This document shows, piece after piece, positions 17,012 through 25,315 of a DNA stretch of 64,000 bases (positions are counted from its first letter, which is position 1; every line of letters starts with the position of its first letter). This stretch comes from PALSA-600 sp963842335 (GTDB taxonomy: Bacteria; Actinomycetota; Thermoleophilia; Gaiellales; Gaiellaceae). Under the pieces are notes generated by a model, which made no database searches, was not told where the DNA came from, and saw only the letters and a list, made by a program, of their open reading frames with translations. The stretch is from NCBI GenBank assembly GCA_963842335.1, contig CAWJGF010000022.1:35142-99141 (forward strand), in the 5' to 3' direction. A program made the position numbers and the translations under genes.

Positions 17012-17518
17012 TCAGTGCCGCGCAGGCTCAGTGCCGCGAAGCAGTGCCGTGCAGTTGGCACGCCCGGACTTCTCGAAATACTGCTGGTGGTAGTCCTCGG
17101 CGGCGTGGAACGTGCCCGCCGGCTCGATCTGCGTCGCGATCCTGCGTCGCGGCCAGCGAAGATTCGCCTCCTGCGTCGCGCGGGTCGCCCGGGCCGCGGC
17201 TTCCTGCGCCGGTGAGTGGGTGAAGATCGCCGAGCGGTATTGCGACCCGATGTTCAACCCCTGGCGGTTGCGCGAGGTCGGGTTGTGGCTCGACCAGAAC
17301 ACGTCGAGCAACTGCTCGTACGACACGGAGTCAGGGTCGAAGGTGACCTCGACCGCCTCCGCGTGCCCGGTGCGACCGCTGCACACCTGCCGGTACGTCG
17401 GGCTCTCGACGGTGCCGCCGGTGTAGCCGACGCGCGTCGCCGTCACGCCGTCCAGCCGCCGAAACTCGGCCTCGACGCCCCAGAAGCACCCGGCCGCGAA
17501 TGTCGCCTTTTCTTCCAT
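17012..17518 (-). CDS. msrA: Peptide-methionine (S)-S-oxide reductase
   Basis: 168 residues, normal length. The catalytic motif GCFWGVEAEFR is at residues 10-20, and GYTGG, HAEAVEVTFDP and EDYHQQYFEK are the usual family blocks. It reduces S-sulfoxides of free and protein-bound Met in the cytosol. A second Cys near the C-terminus (RANCTALL) may act as resolving Cys. TCTACT lies 6 nt before the ATG, compatible with a leaderless transcript. Confidence 0.95.
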   Translation of the reverse strand: MEEKATFAAGCFWGVEAEFRRLDGVTATRVGYTGGTVESPTYRQVCSGRTGHAEAVEVTFDPDSVSYEQLLDVFWSSHNPTSRNRQGLNIGSQYRSAIFTHSPAQEAAARATRATQEANLRWPRRRIATQIEPAGTFHAAEDYHQQYFEKSGRANCTALLRGTEPARH

Positions 17519-17567
17519 CGCTCTAGTAGACCCGCGGCGTCCCCGATCGTTACACGTCTGCGGACCC

Positions 17568-18098
17568 TCAGATCTCTTTCCAGAAGACGGTCGTGTCGCA
17601 CGGTCGCCCGTCGGGGTAGAGGGCGTAGTTGGGGATGACGCCGACCGTCGTCCAGCCGAGCCGCGCGTACAGTCGCGCAGCGTCGTCGCCGGTGACGGCG
17701 TCCAGTACGAGCAGTGTCTTTCCCTCGCTTCGGGCCTCCTCCTCGGCGGCCCACATGAGGTGCTCGGCGACGCCGCGCCTGCGTGCAGCGCTGTGGACGA
17801 GCAGCTTGGCGATCTCGGCCCGATGCGGTTGGTTCGGTGGCAGCGCGAGGATCACCTGGACGGTGCCGACGAGGCGCCCCTCGGTGAACGCCGCGAGGAT
17901 CAGCCGCCGGCCCGCCTCGGCCTCGGCGAGCATGCCCGCGAAGGCGGTGCGGGCGTCCTCCTGCGAGAACGGCGCCAGGTAGCTCACAGACGCGCCGCCT
18001 GCAACACAGTCGGCGAGGACGTCCGCCAGAGTGCCGAGCTGCGTTCGGAGCTCGGGTCCGTTCAGGCGACGAACCTCGATCGAGTTGGATGCGGCCAT
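17568..18098 (-). CDS. GNAT family N-acetyltransferase
   Basis: 176 residues. KLLVHSAARRRGVAEHLMWAAEEEA is the acetyl-CoA pyrophosphate loop and ARLYARLGWTTVGVIPNY the C-terminal strand. The tail PDGRPCDTTVFWKEI is typical of small GNATs acting on amines or antibiotics; no substrate can be given. The gene has its own leaderless-type promoter (TAGTGT, 6 nt before ATG). Confidence 0.85.
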   Translation of the reverse strand: MAASNSIEVRRLNGPELRTQLGTLADVLADCVAGGASVSYLAPFSQEDARTAFAGMLAEAEAGRRLILAAFTEGRLVGTVQVILALPPNQPHRAEIAKLLVHSAARRRGVAEHLMWAAEEEARSEGKTLLVLDAVTGDDAARLYARLGWTTVGVIPNYALYPDGRPCDTTVFWKEI

Positions 18099-18104
18099 TG
18101 CCCG

Positions 18105-18110
18105 ACACTA
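18105..18110 (-). promoter_or_regulatory. -10 box TAGTGT of a leaderless gene
   Basis: On the minus strand TAGTGT is 6 nt before the ATG of the GNAT gene at 18098; no Shine-Dalgarno. Confidence 0.45.
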
Positions 18111-18136
18111 TTTCAGTGCGACCCTGTGGTGAGAAC

Positions 18137-18165
18137 GTCACGCTTGCGTAACCCTCGTTTGGCGA
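18137..18165. repeat. 29-nt direct repeat, copy 1
   Basis: GTCACGCTTGCGTAACCC and the following CTCGTTTGGCGA recur 99 nt downstream with two differences in 29. It lies in the intergenic space between divergent genes. Likely half of a dispersed intergenic element. Confidence 0.7.
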
Positions 18166-18235
18166 AGGGACGTGGCCCGACAGGGCAACCCCGAGGCGAT
18201 GAAGACCCCCGCACCCGACCGCCTGTGGAGGGATT

Positions 18236-18264
18236 GTCACGCTTCCGTGACCCTCGTTTGGCGA
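18236..18264. repeat. 29-nt direct repeat, copy 2
   Basis: Second copy (GTCACGCTTCCGTGACCC then CTCGTTTGGCGA), 99 nt start-to-start from copy 1; 27 of 29 positions identical. Confidence 0.7.
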
Positions 18265-18331
18265 CAAGACGCGTGTCGGGAGGACGTGTCCCACGAATGC
18301 CCGTTCCGTGACTTCGACTAGGGTGAACGGC

Positions 18332-18547
18332 GTGCTGCCGATCATCATCGTCGTGGTCGTCGCGATCCCGGTCCTCGTGCTGGCGGTCATGAAGGTGAGG
18401 CGGAGGACGACCGCCGCCGAGCATCCGGCAGGGGAGGGCGCCGCCGAGCGGGCTGAGATCGAGCGGGAGTTCGCGGAGTCCGAGCGCTACCAGGAAGAGT
18501 GGCGCGCGGAGCAACACAAGCACCCGACGGACGATTCTCTGTTCTAA
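18332..18547 (+). CDS. Small single-pass membrane protein with charged tail
   Basis: 71 residues from GTG 18332. It begins with one helix (LPIIIVVVVAIPVLVLAV), then a basic stop-transfer KVRRR and a charged, Glu-rich cytosolic tail that may form a coiled coil (ERAEIEREFAESERYQEEWRAEQ). The start is chosen because TAGGGT (18319-18324) sits 7 nt upstream as a leaderless -10; in-frame GTG codons at 18308 and 18323 are possible alternatives. Function unknown. Confidence 0.6.
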   Translation: MLPIIIVVVVAIPVLVLAVMKVRRRTTAAEHPAGEGAAERAEIEREFAESERYQEEWRAEQHKHPTDDSLF

Positions 18548-18583
18548 GAAGCAGATTGTTTTCAGAACCAAGGGAGGACTGAG

Positions 18584-19051
18584 ATGGCCGACGAGCCGAA
18601 CGACCAGCTGACCGATGGGCTGACTGATGACGAGATCGAGACCTTGCATAAGGGCGCGATGGGGGCCGGACTGCTGGTGTCGGTCAGTGACCGCGGTTTC
18701 TTCGACACGTTCAAGGAGACCGGTGCGCTCGCGAAGCACGTCACCGCCGCGCATGCGAACTCCGACAGCGCCATCGTGCGGCGCGTTGCCGAGGGCCACA
18801 AAACCGGTTTCGGGCTCACGAGCTCGGCGGACGAGATCGAGTCAGGCACGCTCGAGGCGTTGCGCTCGTCGGTGCAGGTGTTGCAGGCGAAAGCACCCGG
18901 CGAGCTCGAGGCCTATCGCAACTTCGTCCTCGACCTGGCGCGCTCGGTTGCCGCGGCGGCGCCCGGCGGAGACGAGGCGGAGGGCGGCGCGGTCGCGAAG
19001 ATCGAGGGCGCGCTCGCCGACGGCGGCGCCCAGCCCGATCCGGCGGCGTAG
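18584..19051 (+). CDS. Conserved small acidic helical protein, unknown function
   Basis: 155 residues, predicted helical, acidic. The segment TLHKGAMGAGLLVSVSDRGFFDTFKETGALAKHV and the C-terminal LDLARSVAAAAPGGDEAEGGAVAKIEGAL recall TerB/tellurite-resistance-like helical bundles, but I cannot confirm the family. Strong Shine-Dalgarno GGGAGGA before ATG. It follows the small membrane protein by 36 nt on the same strand and may share its transcript. Confidence 0.6.
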   Translation: MADEPNDQLTDGLTDDEIETLHKGAMGAGLLVSVSDRGFFDTFKETGALAKHVTAAHANSDSAIVRRVAEGHKTGFGLTSSADEIESGTLEALRSSVQVLQAKAPGELEAYRNFVLDLARSVAAAAPGGDEAEGGAVAKIEGALADGGAQPDPAA

Positions 19052-19059
19052 GGCAGCTG

Positions 19060-19118
19060 ACCGTCCGGCTCTAAGACGTGACCGGCTCAGATTCAAGGTC
19101 GAGCCGGCGCTGGACGGT
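19060..19118. terminator. Nested inverted repeats between convergent genes
   Basis: ACCGTCC (19060-19066) can pair with GGACGGT (19112-19118), enclosing CCGGCTC (19082-19088) paired with GAGCCGG (19101-19107). The whole structure sits just after the stop of the helical protein and ahead of the end of the phosphoesterase gene. Likely a bidirectional terminator. Confidence 0.4.
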
Positions 19119-19185
19119 GGGCCAATCGAGGCACGTGTTCTTGCAGGCAACGCGGCCGGCGGTCACGGTGGGTGCGGGCGGCGAT

Positions 19186-20583
19186 CTAAGCCGTCGGTGC
19201 GCCTCGTTGCGGTGCGCGTTGGCTGAGGATCGCCTGCCGTGCCTCCAGGAACTCCTCTTGGAAGTCGGTCAGATGCGGAGGGGCTGAGATGATCCCGTCG
19301 GCGGTCGGCAAGATGGCGTGCATTGCGAGCTTCTCGCCCCAGTTGCGCGCCTGGTCGACCAGCTGCTGATACTCGGCCTTCGGGATCGTCGGTCGCGCGT
19401 TGGTCTCGGTGAGCAGGCCGCCGAGGTGATCGGCTGCACGGACGCGTGCGCCCATGTCGGGGACGTTGCCGGCCTTGTCGCGGCAGAACCGGGCAAGGAT
19501 CGTCTTGATGATCGACGTGTGGTCGAAGACCGTCTTCGCTACCGCCTGTTTGCCGACCCACGGCGAGACGACGATGGCGGGCACACGTGGGCCGAGGTGC
19601 CGAAGGTTCGGGGCGTCGTCCTTGCACGCGGGTGGCTGGACATGATCGTGGAAGCCACCGTGCTCGTCGTAGGTGATCAACAGCAACGTTTTCTCCCAGG
19701 CCGGGCTCTGGGCGATCGCGTCGAAGAGCTCGAGCACGAGCTTCTGGCCGGCATGCAGGTCCGACGGCGGGTGGTCGTCGTTGGAGCCTGCGGGCCCAAA
19801 CGAGAGGTCGATGAAGTTCGGGTCGATCCACGAGACGGCCGGCAGATCACCGGCGGCTGCGCGCTCGAGGAAGCTGCGGTGGCCGAAGACGTCCTTCCGG
19901 TCGAAGTACGCGGGGATCGTCTCGTCCGAGAGCCCGTACTGCGGGTCGATCAGCCAGAGCATCGGGACGTAGTCGTGTGAGTACCAGCGCCACGAGACCT
20001 TGGCGTCGTCGAGGTGCCGGCAGAACGACTTGAGGTTGTACGGCCGGGGCGGGCGCAGCGCGTCGATCTGCCCACCCGAGCCGCCCGTGACCGCGTAGCA
20101 GCGGTTGGGCATCGTCTCGCCCGGGACGGAGCAGAACCAGTGATCGCAGACACAGAACTGATCGGCGAGGTAGGCATAGACCGGAAGCTGCTTGGCCGTG
20201 TGGTAGTGCATCACCACTCCGGGTGAGTCGCCGCGGTAGGGCGGATGGGGGCGTGTGTCGACGTAGTTCTTGGCGAAGCCGCTCATCTTGCCGCCGGCGA
20301 TCTGCGCGGCCACGCTCAGGCTGCCGTGGCTCGGATCCTGCGCCTTGACGAGTTGCGTGCTCGTCGCCGGCTGCACGGGGTAGCTCACCCCCTGGACGGC
20401 GTTCGAGAGGCCCGGCGGTGGCCCTTCGACGTCGGTACGGCCTTCGTCGAGTGTCAGGAAGCCGAGCATGTGGTCGAACGACCGGTTTTCCATCATCAAG
20501 ACCACGATGTGGTCGACCTTCGCGACAAGGTTCTTCAACGCAGCGTCGTCGGCGACGACGGTCTTCGCGGCAGTGCCGGGCAT
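19186..20583 (-). CDS. Phospholipase C / acid phosphatase-type phosphoesterase
   Basis: 465 residues. HIVVLMMENRSFDHMLGFL near the N-terminus supplies the Asn/Glu metal and nucleophile region of the AcpA/PLC superfamily; MHYHTAKQLPVYAYLADQF, WFCSVPGETMPNR and the metal-binding ITYDEHGGFHDHV follow in the expected order. Such enzymes release phosphate or phosphocholine from phospholipids. No Sec or Tat signal peptide is visible at this start (MPGTAAKTVVADD), which is unusual for the family and suggests cytosolic or non-classical location. Start is supported by TGGAGG before ATG. Confidence 0.88.
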   Translation of the reverse strand: MPGTAAKTVVADDAALKNLVAKVDHIVVLMMENRSFDHMLGFLTLDEGRTDVEGPPPGLSNAVQGVSYPVQPATSTQLVKAQDPSHGSLSVAAQIAGGKMSGFAKNYVDTRPHPPYRGDSPGVVMHYHTAKQLPVYAYLADQFCVCDHWFCSVPGETMPNRCYAVTGGSGGQIDALRPPRPYNLKSFCRHLDDAKVSWRWYSHDYVPMLWLIDPQYGLSDETIPAYFDRKDVFGHRSFLERAAAGDLPAVSWIDPNFIDLSFGPAGSNDDHPPSDLHAGQKLVLELFDAIAQSPAWEKTLLLITYDEHGGFHDHVQPPACKDDAPNLRHLGPRVPAIVVSPWVGKQAVAKTVFDHTSIIKTILARFCRDKAGNVPDMGARVRAADHLGGLLTETNARPTIPKAEYQQLVDQARNWGEKLAMHAILPTADGIISAPPHLTDFQEEFLEARQAILSQRAPQRGAPTA

Positions 20584-20633
20584 CAGCGCCTCCAGGGTCG
20601 GGTCGGTCGGTGCCGCAGGGTGGAACTCGGATC

Positions 20634-20649
20634 AGAGTTAAGCAACTCT
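20634..20649. other. Inverted repeat AGAGTT-N4-AACTCT
   Basis: Perfect 6+4+6 dyad in the 108-nt gap between the flavoprotein gene end and the phosphoesterase start. It could be a weak terminator of the osmoprotectant operon or an operator for the phosphoesterase; the sequence does not decide. Confidence 0.4.
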
Positions 20650-20691
20650 CGCATCACCGCAACGCGCTTCAGCGGTCCTGACGCGTCGGGG

Positions 20692-21999
20692 CTAGAGGTC
20701 GAGATTGAGTTCGCGCAGGGCGAGAAAGACGCCTTCGCTGAAGGTGGGGTAGGGCGGGATCACATCGAGCAGGACCTCGATCGGCGTCTCGGCTCGGATC
20801 GCGAGAGTCAGCTGTTGCAGCCATTCGCCGGAGTCCGGACCGACTGCAACGGCGCCGGTCAGAACGCGGCGCTCCGGATCCGCAACGACCTTCACGAAGC
20901 CGGGACGTTTCGGGCGTTCGTAGGTGGCGAGGCGAGGGACCGAGGTGAGTTGCCAGGTCGAGCTGACGCCGCCCTCGGTGCTGCCGACGGTCGCGACTTG
21001 CGGATCCGTGAAGATCGTCGCGGGGACGGCGCGATGGTCGGCGCGCACGTCCCGGCCGTTCATGTCGTAGGCGGCGATTCGCCCGTGGTACTTGCCGACG
21101 TGCGTGAACGGTGCGATGCCGGTGACGTCGCCGATCGCCCAGACGTTCTCGCCGGCGCGCATCTGTTCGTTCACTTCGATACCGCGGCGGGTGATCTCGA
21201 GCCCGAGCGCGTCGAAGCCGCCCACGTTCGCCCGGCGACCGGTGGCGAGGAGCAAACGGTCGAACGGGATCGCGGAGCCGTCGGCGAGGAACAGAGTGTT
21301 GCGTGTCGCACGTTCGGCGCGAGCGCCGAGCCGAACCTCGACGCCGTCCTCCCGTAGCGCCTCTTCGACGAGGACGGCGGCATCGGCGTCGATGTGCGAG
21401 AGCAGCCGGACCTCGCCGTCTACAAGCGTCACCTGCGAGCCGACGCGCTGGAAGAACTGCGCAAGCTCGCAGCCCACCGGCCCGCCGCCGAGCACGACGA
21501 GTCGTGCGGGGACCTCCAGCGTCTGCGTCGCGTCGACATTCGTCCAGTAGTCGACCTCGTCGAGCCCCGTGATCGGCGGGATGACAGGGCTCGAGCCGGT
21601 AGCGACGACCAGGCGGTCGTAGGAGAGCGCGACCGCACCGTCGACGGTGACCACGCCCGGCTCGGAGACGACCGCATCTCCGCGAACGAGCTTCACGTTC
21701 CTCGATTCGAGCCATTCGACCTGCGAAGAGTCGTCCCGCTCGGCGACCTGATCGCGCCAGGCAAAGATTCGCCGCACGTCCAGCTCGCCTCCCGAAATCG
21801 CTCCCTCCGAGTGGCGCGCCGCCGCGAGCAACTCGGGCGCACGCAGCATCGTCTTCGTCGGCATGCACGCCCAATAGGAGCACTCACCTCCGACCAGCCG
21901 GCGTTCGACGACGGTCACCTTCGACTCGCCGTCGAGCCGGCGGAGGGCGCCGACGAAATGCTCGCCGGACGACCCTCCACCGAGGACGACGATCTGCAC
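20692..21999 (-). CDS. Pyridine nucleotide-disulfide oxidoreductase-like flavoprotein
   Basis: 435 residues. FAD site VVLGGGSSGEHF, redox Cys pair in GGECSYWACMPTK (C-x4-C as in dihydrolipoamide/mercuric reductases), NAD(P) site VVLGGGPVGCELAQFF and FAD-ribityl WAIGDVTGIAPFTHVGKYHGR are all present. The dimerisation segment reads PPYPTFSEG: the catalytic HP pair of lipoamide dehydrogenase is replaced by YP, so it is probably not an Lpd. GTG 21999 is chosen because it starts 10 nt after the binding-protein stop and just before the FAD motif. Last gene of the minus-strand osmoprotectant operon. Confidence 0.85.
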   Translation of the reverse strand: MQIVVLGGGSSGEHFVGALRRLDGESKVTVVERRLVGGECSYWACMPTKTMLRAPELLAAARHSEGAISGGELDVRRIFAWRDQVAERDDSSQVEWLESRNVKLVRGDAVVSEPGVVTVDGAVALSYDRLVVATGSSPVIPPITGLDEVDYWTNVDATQTLEVPARLVVLGGGPVGCELAQFFQRVGSQVTLVDGEVRLLSHIDADAAVLVEEALREDGVEVRLGARAERATRNTLFLADGSAIPFDRLLLATGRRANVGGFDALGLEITRRGIEVNEQMRAGENVWAIGDVTGIAPFTHVGKYHGRIAAYDMNGRDVRADHRAVPATIFTDPQVATVGSTEGGVSSTWQLTSVPRLATYERPKRPGFVKVVADPERRVLTGAVAVGPDSGEWLQQLTLAIRAETPIEVLLDVIPPYPTFSEGVFLALRELNLDL

Positions 22000-22009
22000 T
22001 AGAGCTGCA

Positions 22010-22945
22010 CTACAGCAGGTGGTTCGCCTTGAGGAACGCCTTCGCGACACTCGCGGCGGACTGCTTGTTCACGATCACGGCTTTGTTCATCGCCACGATC
22101 GCGTCCTGGGTCAGCGTTGCCGACACGGCGTTCACGGTCGTCGTGAATTTCGAGCCGAGCGCGGTTGCCACCGACGTCTTGACGATCGGCGCAACGTTCT
22201 GGAAGCCCGTGACGTGCTTCGGGTCATTCAGCACCGTGTACTTCGATCCCTTGCCGAGCGGCGGATCGGTCGAGAACACATCGGCCGCCAGGATCTTGCC
22301 CGCGTCCAGCGCCGCATACGCCGAGATGCCGGCCAGCGGCACGAACGACACATTCGTGAGCCCGTACTGCTTCTTGTAGCCCACGAGACACGTGTTGCGC
22401 GTCTTGCACTCTGGGAACGCACCGAACTTGAATCCGCCGACCTTCTTCAGATCGCCGATCGACTTCAGGCCGTACTTCTTGGCCGTTGCGTTCGTCACAG
22501 CGACCGCGTCGGTGTCGAAGAACGGTGTCGCCTTGAGCAGCGTGTAACCCTTCGCTGCCTCGAGCTTCTTCGCCAGCGCGTACGTGGCGCTCGCCGTCTT
22601 GGCGGAGAGATTCCGGTGGAAGACGTCCTGCACGATCACACCCGTGTACTCCGGGTACATGTTCAGCTTTCCACTCGTCAACGAGGTCTGCATGAGCTCG
22701 GTCGAGCCGATGTTCTCCTTGTACGAGACGGTGAAGCCCTTCGCCTCGAGCGCCTGCTTGTAGAGCTGGCCGAGGATGAACTCCTCGGGGAAGTTCTTGG
22801 TCCCGAGAATGATCGTCGGACCGGTCGTGGTCCGCGCGTGTGCGGGATGCGTGAATGCCGCCGCAACGAGGCCGATGACAATCGCGACCCCGAGGGAAAT
22901 GGCGAACGCCGCCTTCGCAGCACGACGTGTGTGTTTCCTGATCAC
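22010..22945 (-). CDS. Glycine betaine/osmoprotectant ABC transporter, substrate-binding protein
   Basis: 311 residues. Signal peptide with twin-Arg-like start (MIRKHTRRAAKAAFAISLG...) and no lipobox. The mature part starts TIILGTKNFPEEFILGQLYKQALE, followed by NMYPEYTGVIV and FDTDAVAVTNATAKKYGLKSIGDL, which are characteristic of the OpuC/ProX (OpuAC-type) fold that binds betaine, carnitine or choline through an aromatic cage. A Cys pair (ECKTRNTC) may form a disulfide. ATG start overlaps the upstream permease stop by 4 nt. Confidence 0.92.
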   Translation of the reverse strand: MIRKHTRRAAKAAFAISLGVAIVIGLVAAAFTHPAHARTTTGPTIILGTKNFPEEFILGQLYKQALEAKGFTVSYKENIGSTELMQTSLTSGKLNMYPEYTGVIVQDVFHRNLSAKTASATYALAKKLEAAKGYTLLKATPFFDTDAVAVTNATAKKYGLKSIGDLKKVGGFKFGAFPECKTRNTCLVGYKKQYGLTNVSFVPLAGISAYAALDAGKILAADVFSTDPPLGKGSKYTVLNDPKHVTGFQNVAPIVKTSVATALGSKFTTTVNAVSATLTQDAIVAMNKAVIVNKQSAASVAKAFLKANHLL

Positions 22946-23649
22946 ACCTGCTCCTTTCGTGGAATGTCGACCTCGACACTAGTACGCCGAAGGGGTCTGG
23001 GCGTTACTGCGATCTGAATCCCGAGTAGGGCCAGGAATACACCGGCCGAGAGCGCCATCACGCAGATCGACGCTCCGATCACGCCCGACAATCGGTAGCT
23101 CGCCTGATTGACGATGATGTCGCCGAGCCCGCCGCCACCTGCAATCGCCGCGATCGGGGCCGTTGCGATGACCGTGACCGCGGCGATCCGGATTCCGGTG
23201 AAGAGCAGGGGGGTTGCGAGCGGTAGCTCGATCCGCCGCAGGATCTGGGTTCGCGTCATGCCCATGCCGCGTGCCGCTTCGACCGCATCGCGATCGACGC
23301 CCTCGACGCTGTCGTAGGAGTTGGTGAGGATCGGCCCGGTGGCGAGCACCGCGAGCGCGACCATGTTGTTGACGAAGCCGATGCCGAGGATCGTCAGGAA
23401 TGCAGCAATCAGCACGAGACTCGGCAGGCCGCGCCCAAAGATCGAGGCGCCGATTGCGAACCCCGAGCCGCGGTGCATGTGACCGAGCATGATTCCGAGC
23501 GGGAGCGCGACCAGCAGTGCGACGCCGAGGGCAGCGCCCGAGAGCAAGAGCTGTTCCCAGGCCTTCCCGAGCAGGAGCGCGGGATTGTCGGCGATGAAGC
23601 GAAACGCGTCGCCGAAGGTGTGCAGGTTGGCGGTGTCGGCGAGCGTCAC
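22942..23649 (-). CDS. Osmoprotectant ABC transporter permease (second)
   Basis: 235 residues, about six membrane helices. The EAA-type loop VDRDAVEAARGMGMTRTQILRRIELPLA is the ATPase contact of OpuC/ProW permeases. The start is set at GTG 23649, which gives a GTGA 4-nt overlap with the upstream permease as in the rest of this operon; another GTG at 23664 would add five residues. C-terminal tail is basic and cytosolic. Confidence 0.9.
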   Translation of the reverse strand: MTLADTANLHTFGDAFRFIADNPALLLGKAWEQLLLSGAALGVALLVALPLGIMLGHMHRGSGFAIGASIFGRGLPSLVLIAAFLTILGIGFVNNMVALAVLATGPILTNSYDSVEGVDRDAVEAARGMGMTRTQILRRIELPLATPLLFTGIRIAAVTVIATAPIAAIAGGGGLGDIIVNQASYRLSGVIGASICVMALSAGVFLALLGIQIAVTPRPLRRTSVEVDIPRKEQV

Positions 23650-24365
23650 GTTGTCCTCGCCCACGGCACGAGCAACCGTTTGAGCAGCACGAGCGCGGCA
23701 TCACAGGTCAGGGCGAGGGCGATCGCGAGCGCGCCGGCGGCGTAGATCTCGGTCTTGAACGGCGTCGGCAATTTGACGGCGTTGAAGATCGGGTAGCCGA
23801 GGCCCTGTGGAAGGAGGAACGCGGCGATCGTCGCGATCGCGATCGTCGACACGATCGCAATCCGCAAGCCGCCGATGATCGCGGGGACCGCAAGCGGGAG
23901 CTCGACGCGCGTCAGGATCTGCCGGCGGGTGAGTCCCATGCCTCGCGCCGCCTCGAGCACCTCGTCGGGTGCGCTGCGCAGGCCGGCCATGATGTTCGGG
24001 AAGAGGATCACGAGGGTGTACGCAACGAGTGCGACCTCGACGGTTGTTCGCGTGATGCCGGTGAAGGGCACGAGGATTTGAAACAGCGCGAGGCTCGGAA
24101 TCGTGTAGAGGAGTGCCGACGACACCCCGATCGGCTGCTCGGCGCGGTGGTAGCGATGAGCAAGGAGCGCGAGCGCGAATGCGAGGACGAAGCCGATGCC
24201 GATCGCGATCGCGGACAGCTCGATGTGCTGGATGAGCGCCGGCTGCAGCGTGTCGCCCCAGTGCTCCTTCACCCAGCCCCAGCAGAACGTGTTGTTGCCG
24301 GTCACACACGGGTCGCCCTGCCCGAAGTTCGGGATCACAGGGCCGGCAGCGAGAGCAGCGCTCAC
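23646..24365 (-). CDS. Osmoprotectant ABC transporter permease (first)
   Basis: 239 residues with an N-terminal periplasmic-looking segment (FGQGDPCVTGNNTFCWGWVKEHW) containing two Cys, then about six helices. The coupling loop is APDEVLEAARGMGLTRRQILTRVELPLAVP. Paralogue of the adjacent permease; together they form a heterodimeric channel as in OpuCB/OpuCD. ATG overlaps the ATPase stop by 4 nt. Confidence 0.9.
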   Translation of the reverse strand: MSAALAAGPVIPNFGQGDPCVTGNNTFCWGWVKEHWGDTLQPALIQHIELSAIAIGIGFVLAFALALLAHRYHRAEQPIGVSSALLYTIPSLALFQILVPFTGITRTTVEVALVAYTLVILFPNIMAGLRSAPDEVLEAARGMGLTRRQILTRVELPLAVPAIIGGLRIAIVSTIAIATIAAFLLPQGLGYPIFNAVKLPTPFKTEIYAAGALAIALALTCDAALVLLKRLLVPWARTT

Positions 24366-25315
24366 AGCAGACTTCCTGCGTCGGCGAGGCGAAACACTCC
24401 TAGCTCGGAGCCGTCATTGTCGACGACGACGACCTGATCTTCGTTCGTCTCGAGCATCTGCGAGACGGCGTTCCGGATCGTGGTCTCCTTCGGGATGCGT
24501 GCACCTTCTGCGGTCGCAAGTGCAGCGGTGAGCGGAACGGTCTCGAGCGTGCGCAGCGCGAGGCGGCGGAGCGCTCGATCCTCGCCGATGAACTTCTTCA
24601 CGAAGTCGTCGGTTGGGTGCGCGAGGATCTCGTCCGGCGTGTCGTACTGAGCCAGGACGCCACCTTCGCGCAGGATCGCGATGCGGTCACCCATCTGGAT
24701 TGCTTCGTCGATGTCGTGCGTGACGAAGATGACGGTCTTGCCGACCTCTCGATGCAGCCGCCGAAGCTCGGTCTGCAGGCGACTCCGCGTGATGGGGTCG
24801 AGTGCCCCGAACGGCTCGTCCATCAGCAGCAACGGGGGGTCGGCGGCGAGTGCGCGGGCGAGGCCGACGCGCTGGCGCTGCCCGCCCGACAGCTGTGACG
24901 GATACCGGCCGGCGTCGGTCGCGTCGAGCCCAACGAGCTCGAGCAGCTCGGCGGTCCGCGCACGGATCTTCACCTTCGGCCAGCCGAGGAGGCGCGGCAC
25001 CGTCCCGATGTTCTCGCCGACGCTCAGGTGAGGAAACAGGCCAACCTGCTGGATCACATAGCCGATCCCGCGCCTGAGCTCGACGACCGGCAGGTCGAAG
25101 ATGCTGCGGCCGTCGATGCGGATCTCGCCCGAGTCGAACGGGATCAGCCTGTTGACCATCTTCAACGCCGTTGTCTTGCCGCCGCCGGACGGGCCGACGA
25201 GGACGCAGAACGCCCCAGCCGGAATCTCGAGCGAGAGGTCGTCGACCGCGGCCGTCTCGCGACCGGGGTAGCGCTTCGTCACGTGGTCGAAGACGATTTC
25301 CGCTGCGTCGCTCAC
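24362..25315 (-). CDS. Osmoprotectant ABC transporter ATP-binding protein
   Basis: 317 residues. Walker A GPSGGGKT, signature LSGGQRQRVGLARALA, Walker B LLLMDEPFGALD and switch His FVTHDIDEA are intact. The C-terminal extension after ~residue 240 (IRNAVSQMLETNEDQVVVVDNDG) resembles a single CBS-like half, which in OpuCA/OpuA senses ionic strength or c-di-AMP; only one half is evident. GTG start overlaps the MFS stop (GTGA). Confidence 0.92.
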   Translation of the reverse strand: MSDAAEIVFDHVTKRYPGRETAAVDDLSLEIPAGAFCVLVGPSGGGKTTALKMVNRLIPFDSGEIRIDGRSIFDLPVVELRRGIGYVIQQVGLFPHLSVGENIGTVPRLLGWPKVKIRARTAELLELVGLDATDAGRYPSQLSGGQRQRVGLARALAADPPLLLMDEPFGALDPITRSRLQTELRRLHREVGKTVIFVTHDIDEAIQMGDRIAILREGGVLAQYDTPDEILAHPTDDFVKKFIGEDRALRRLALRTLETVPLTAALATAEGARIPKETTIRNAVSQMLETNEDQVVVVDNDGSELGVFRLADAGSLL

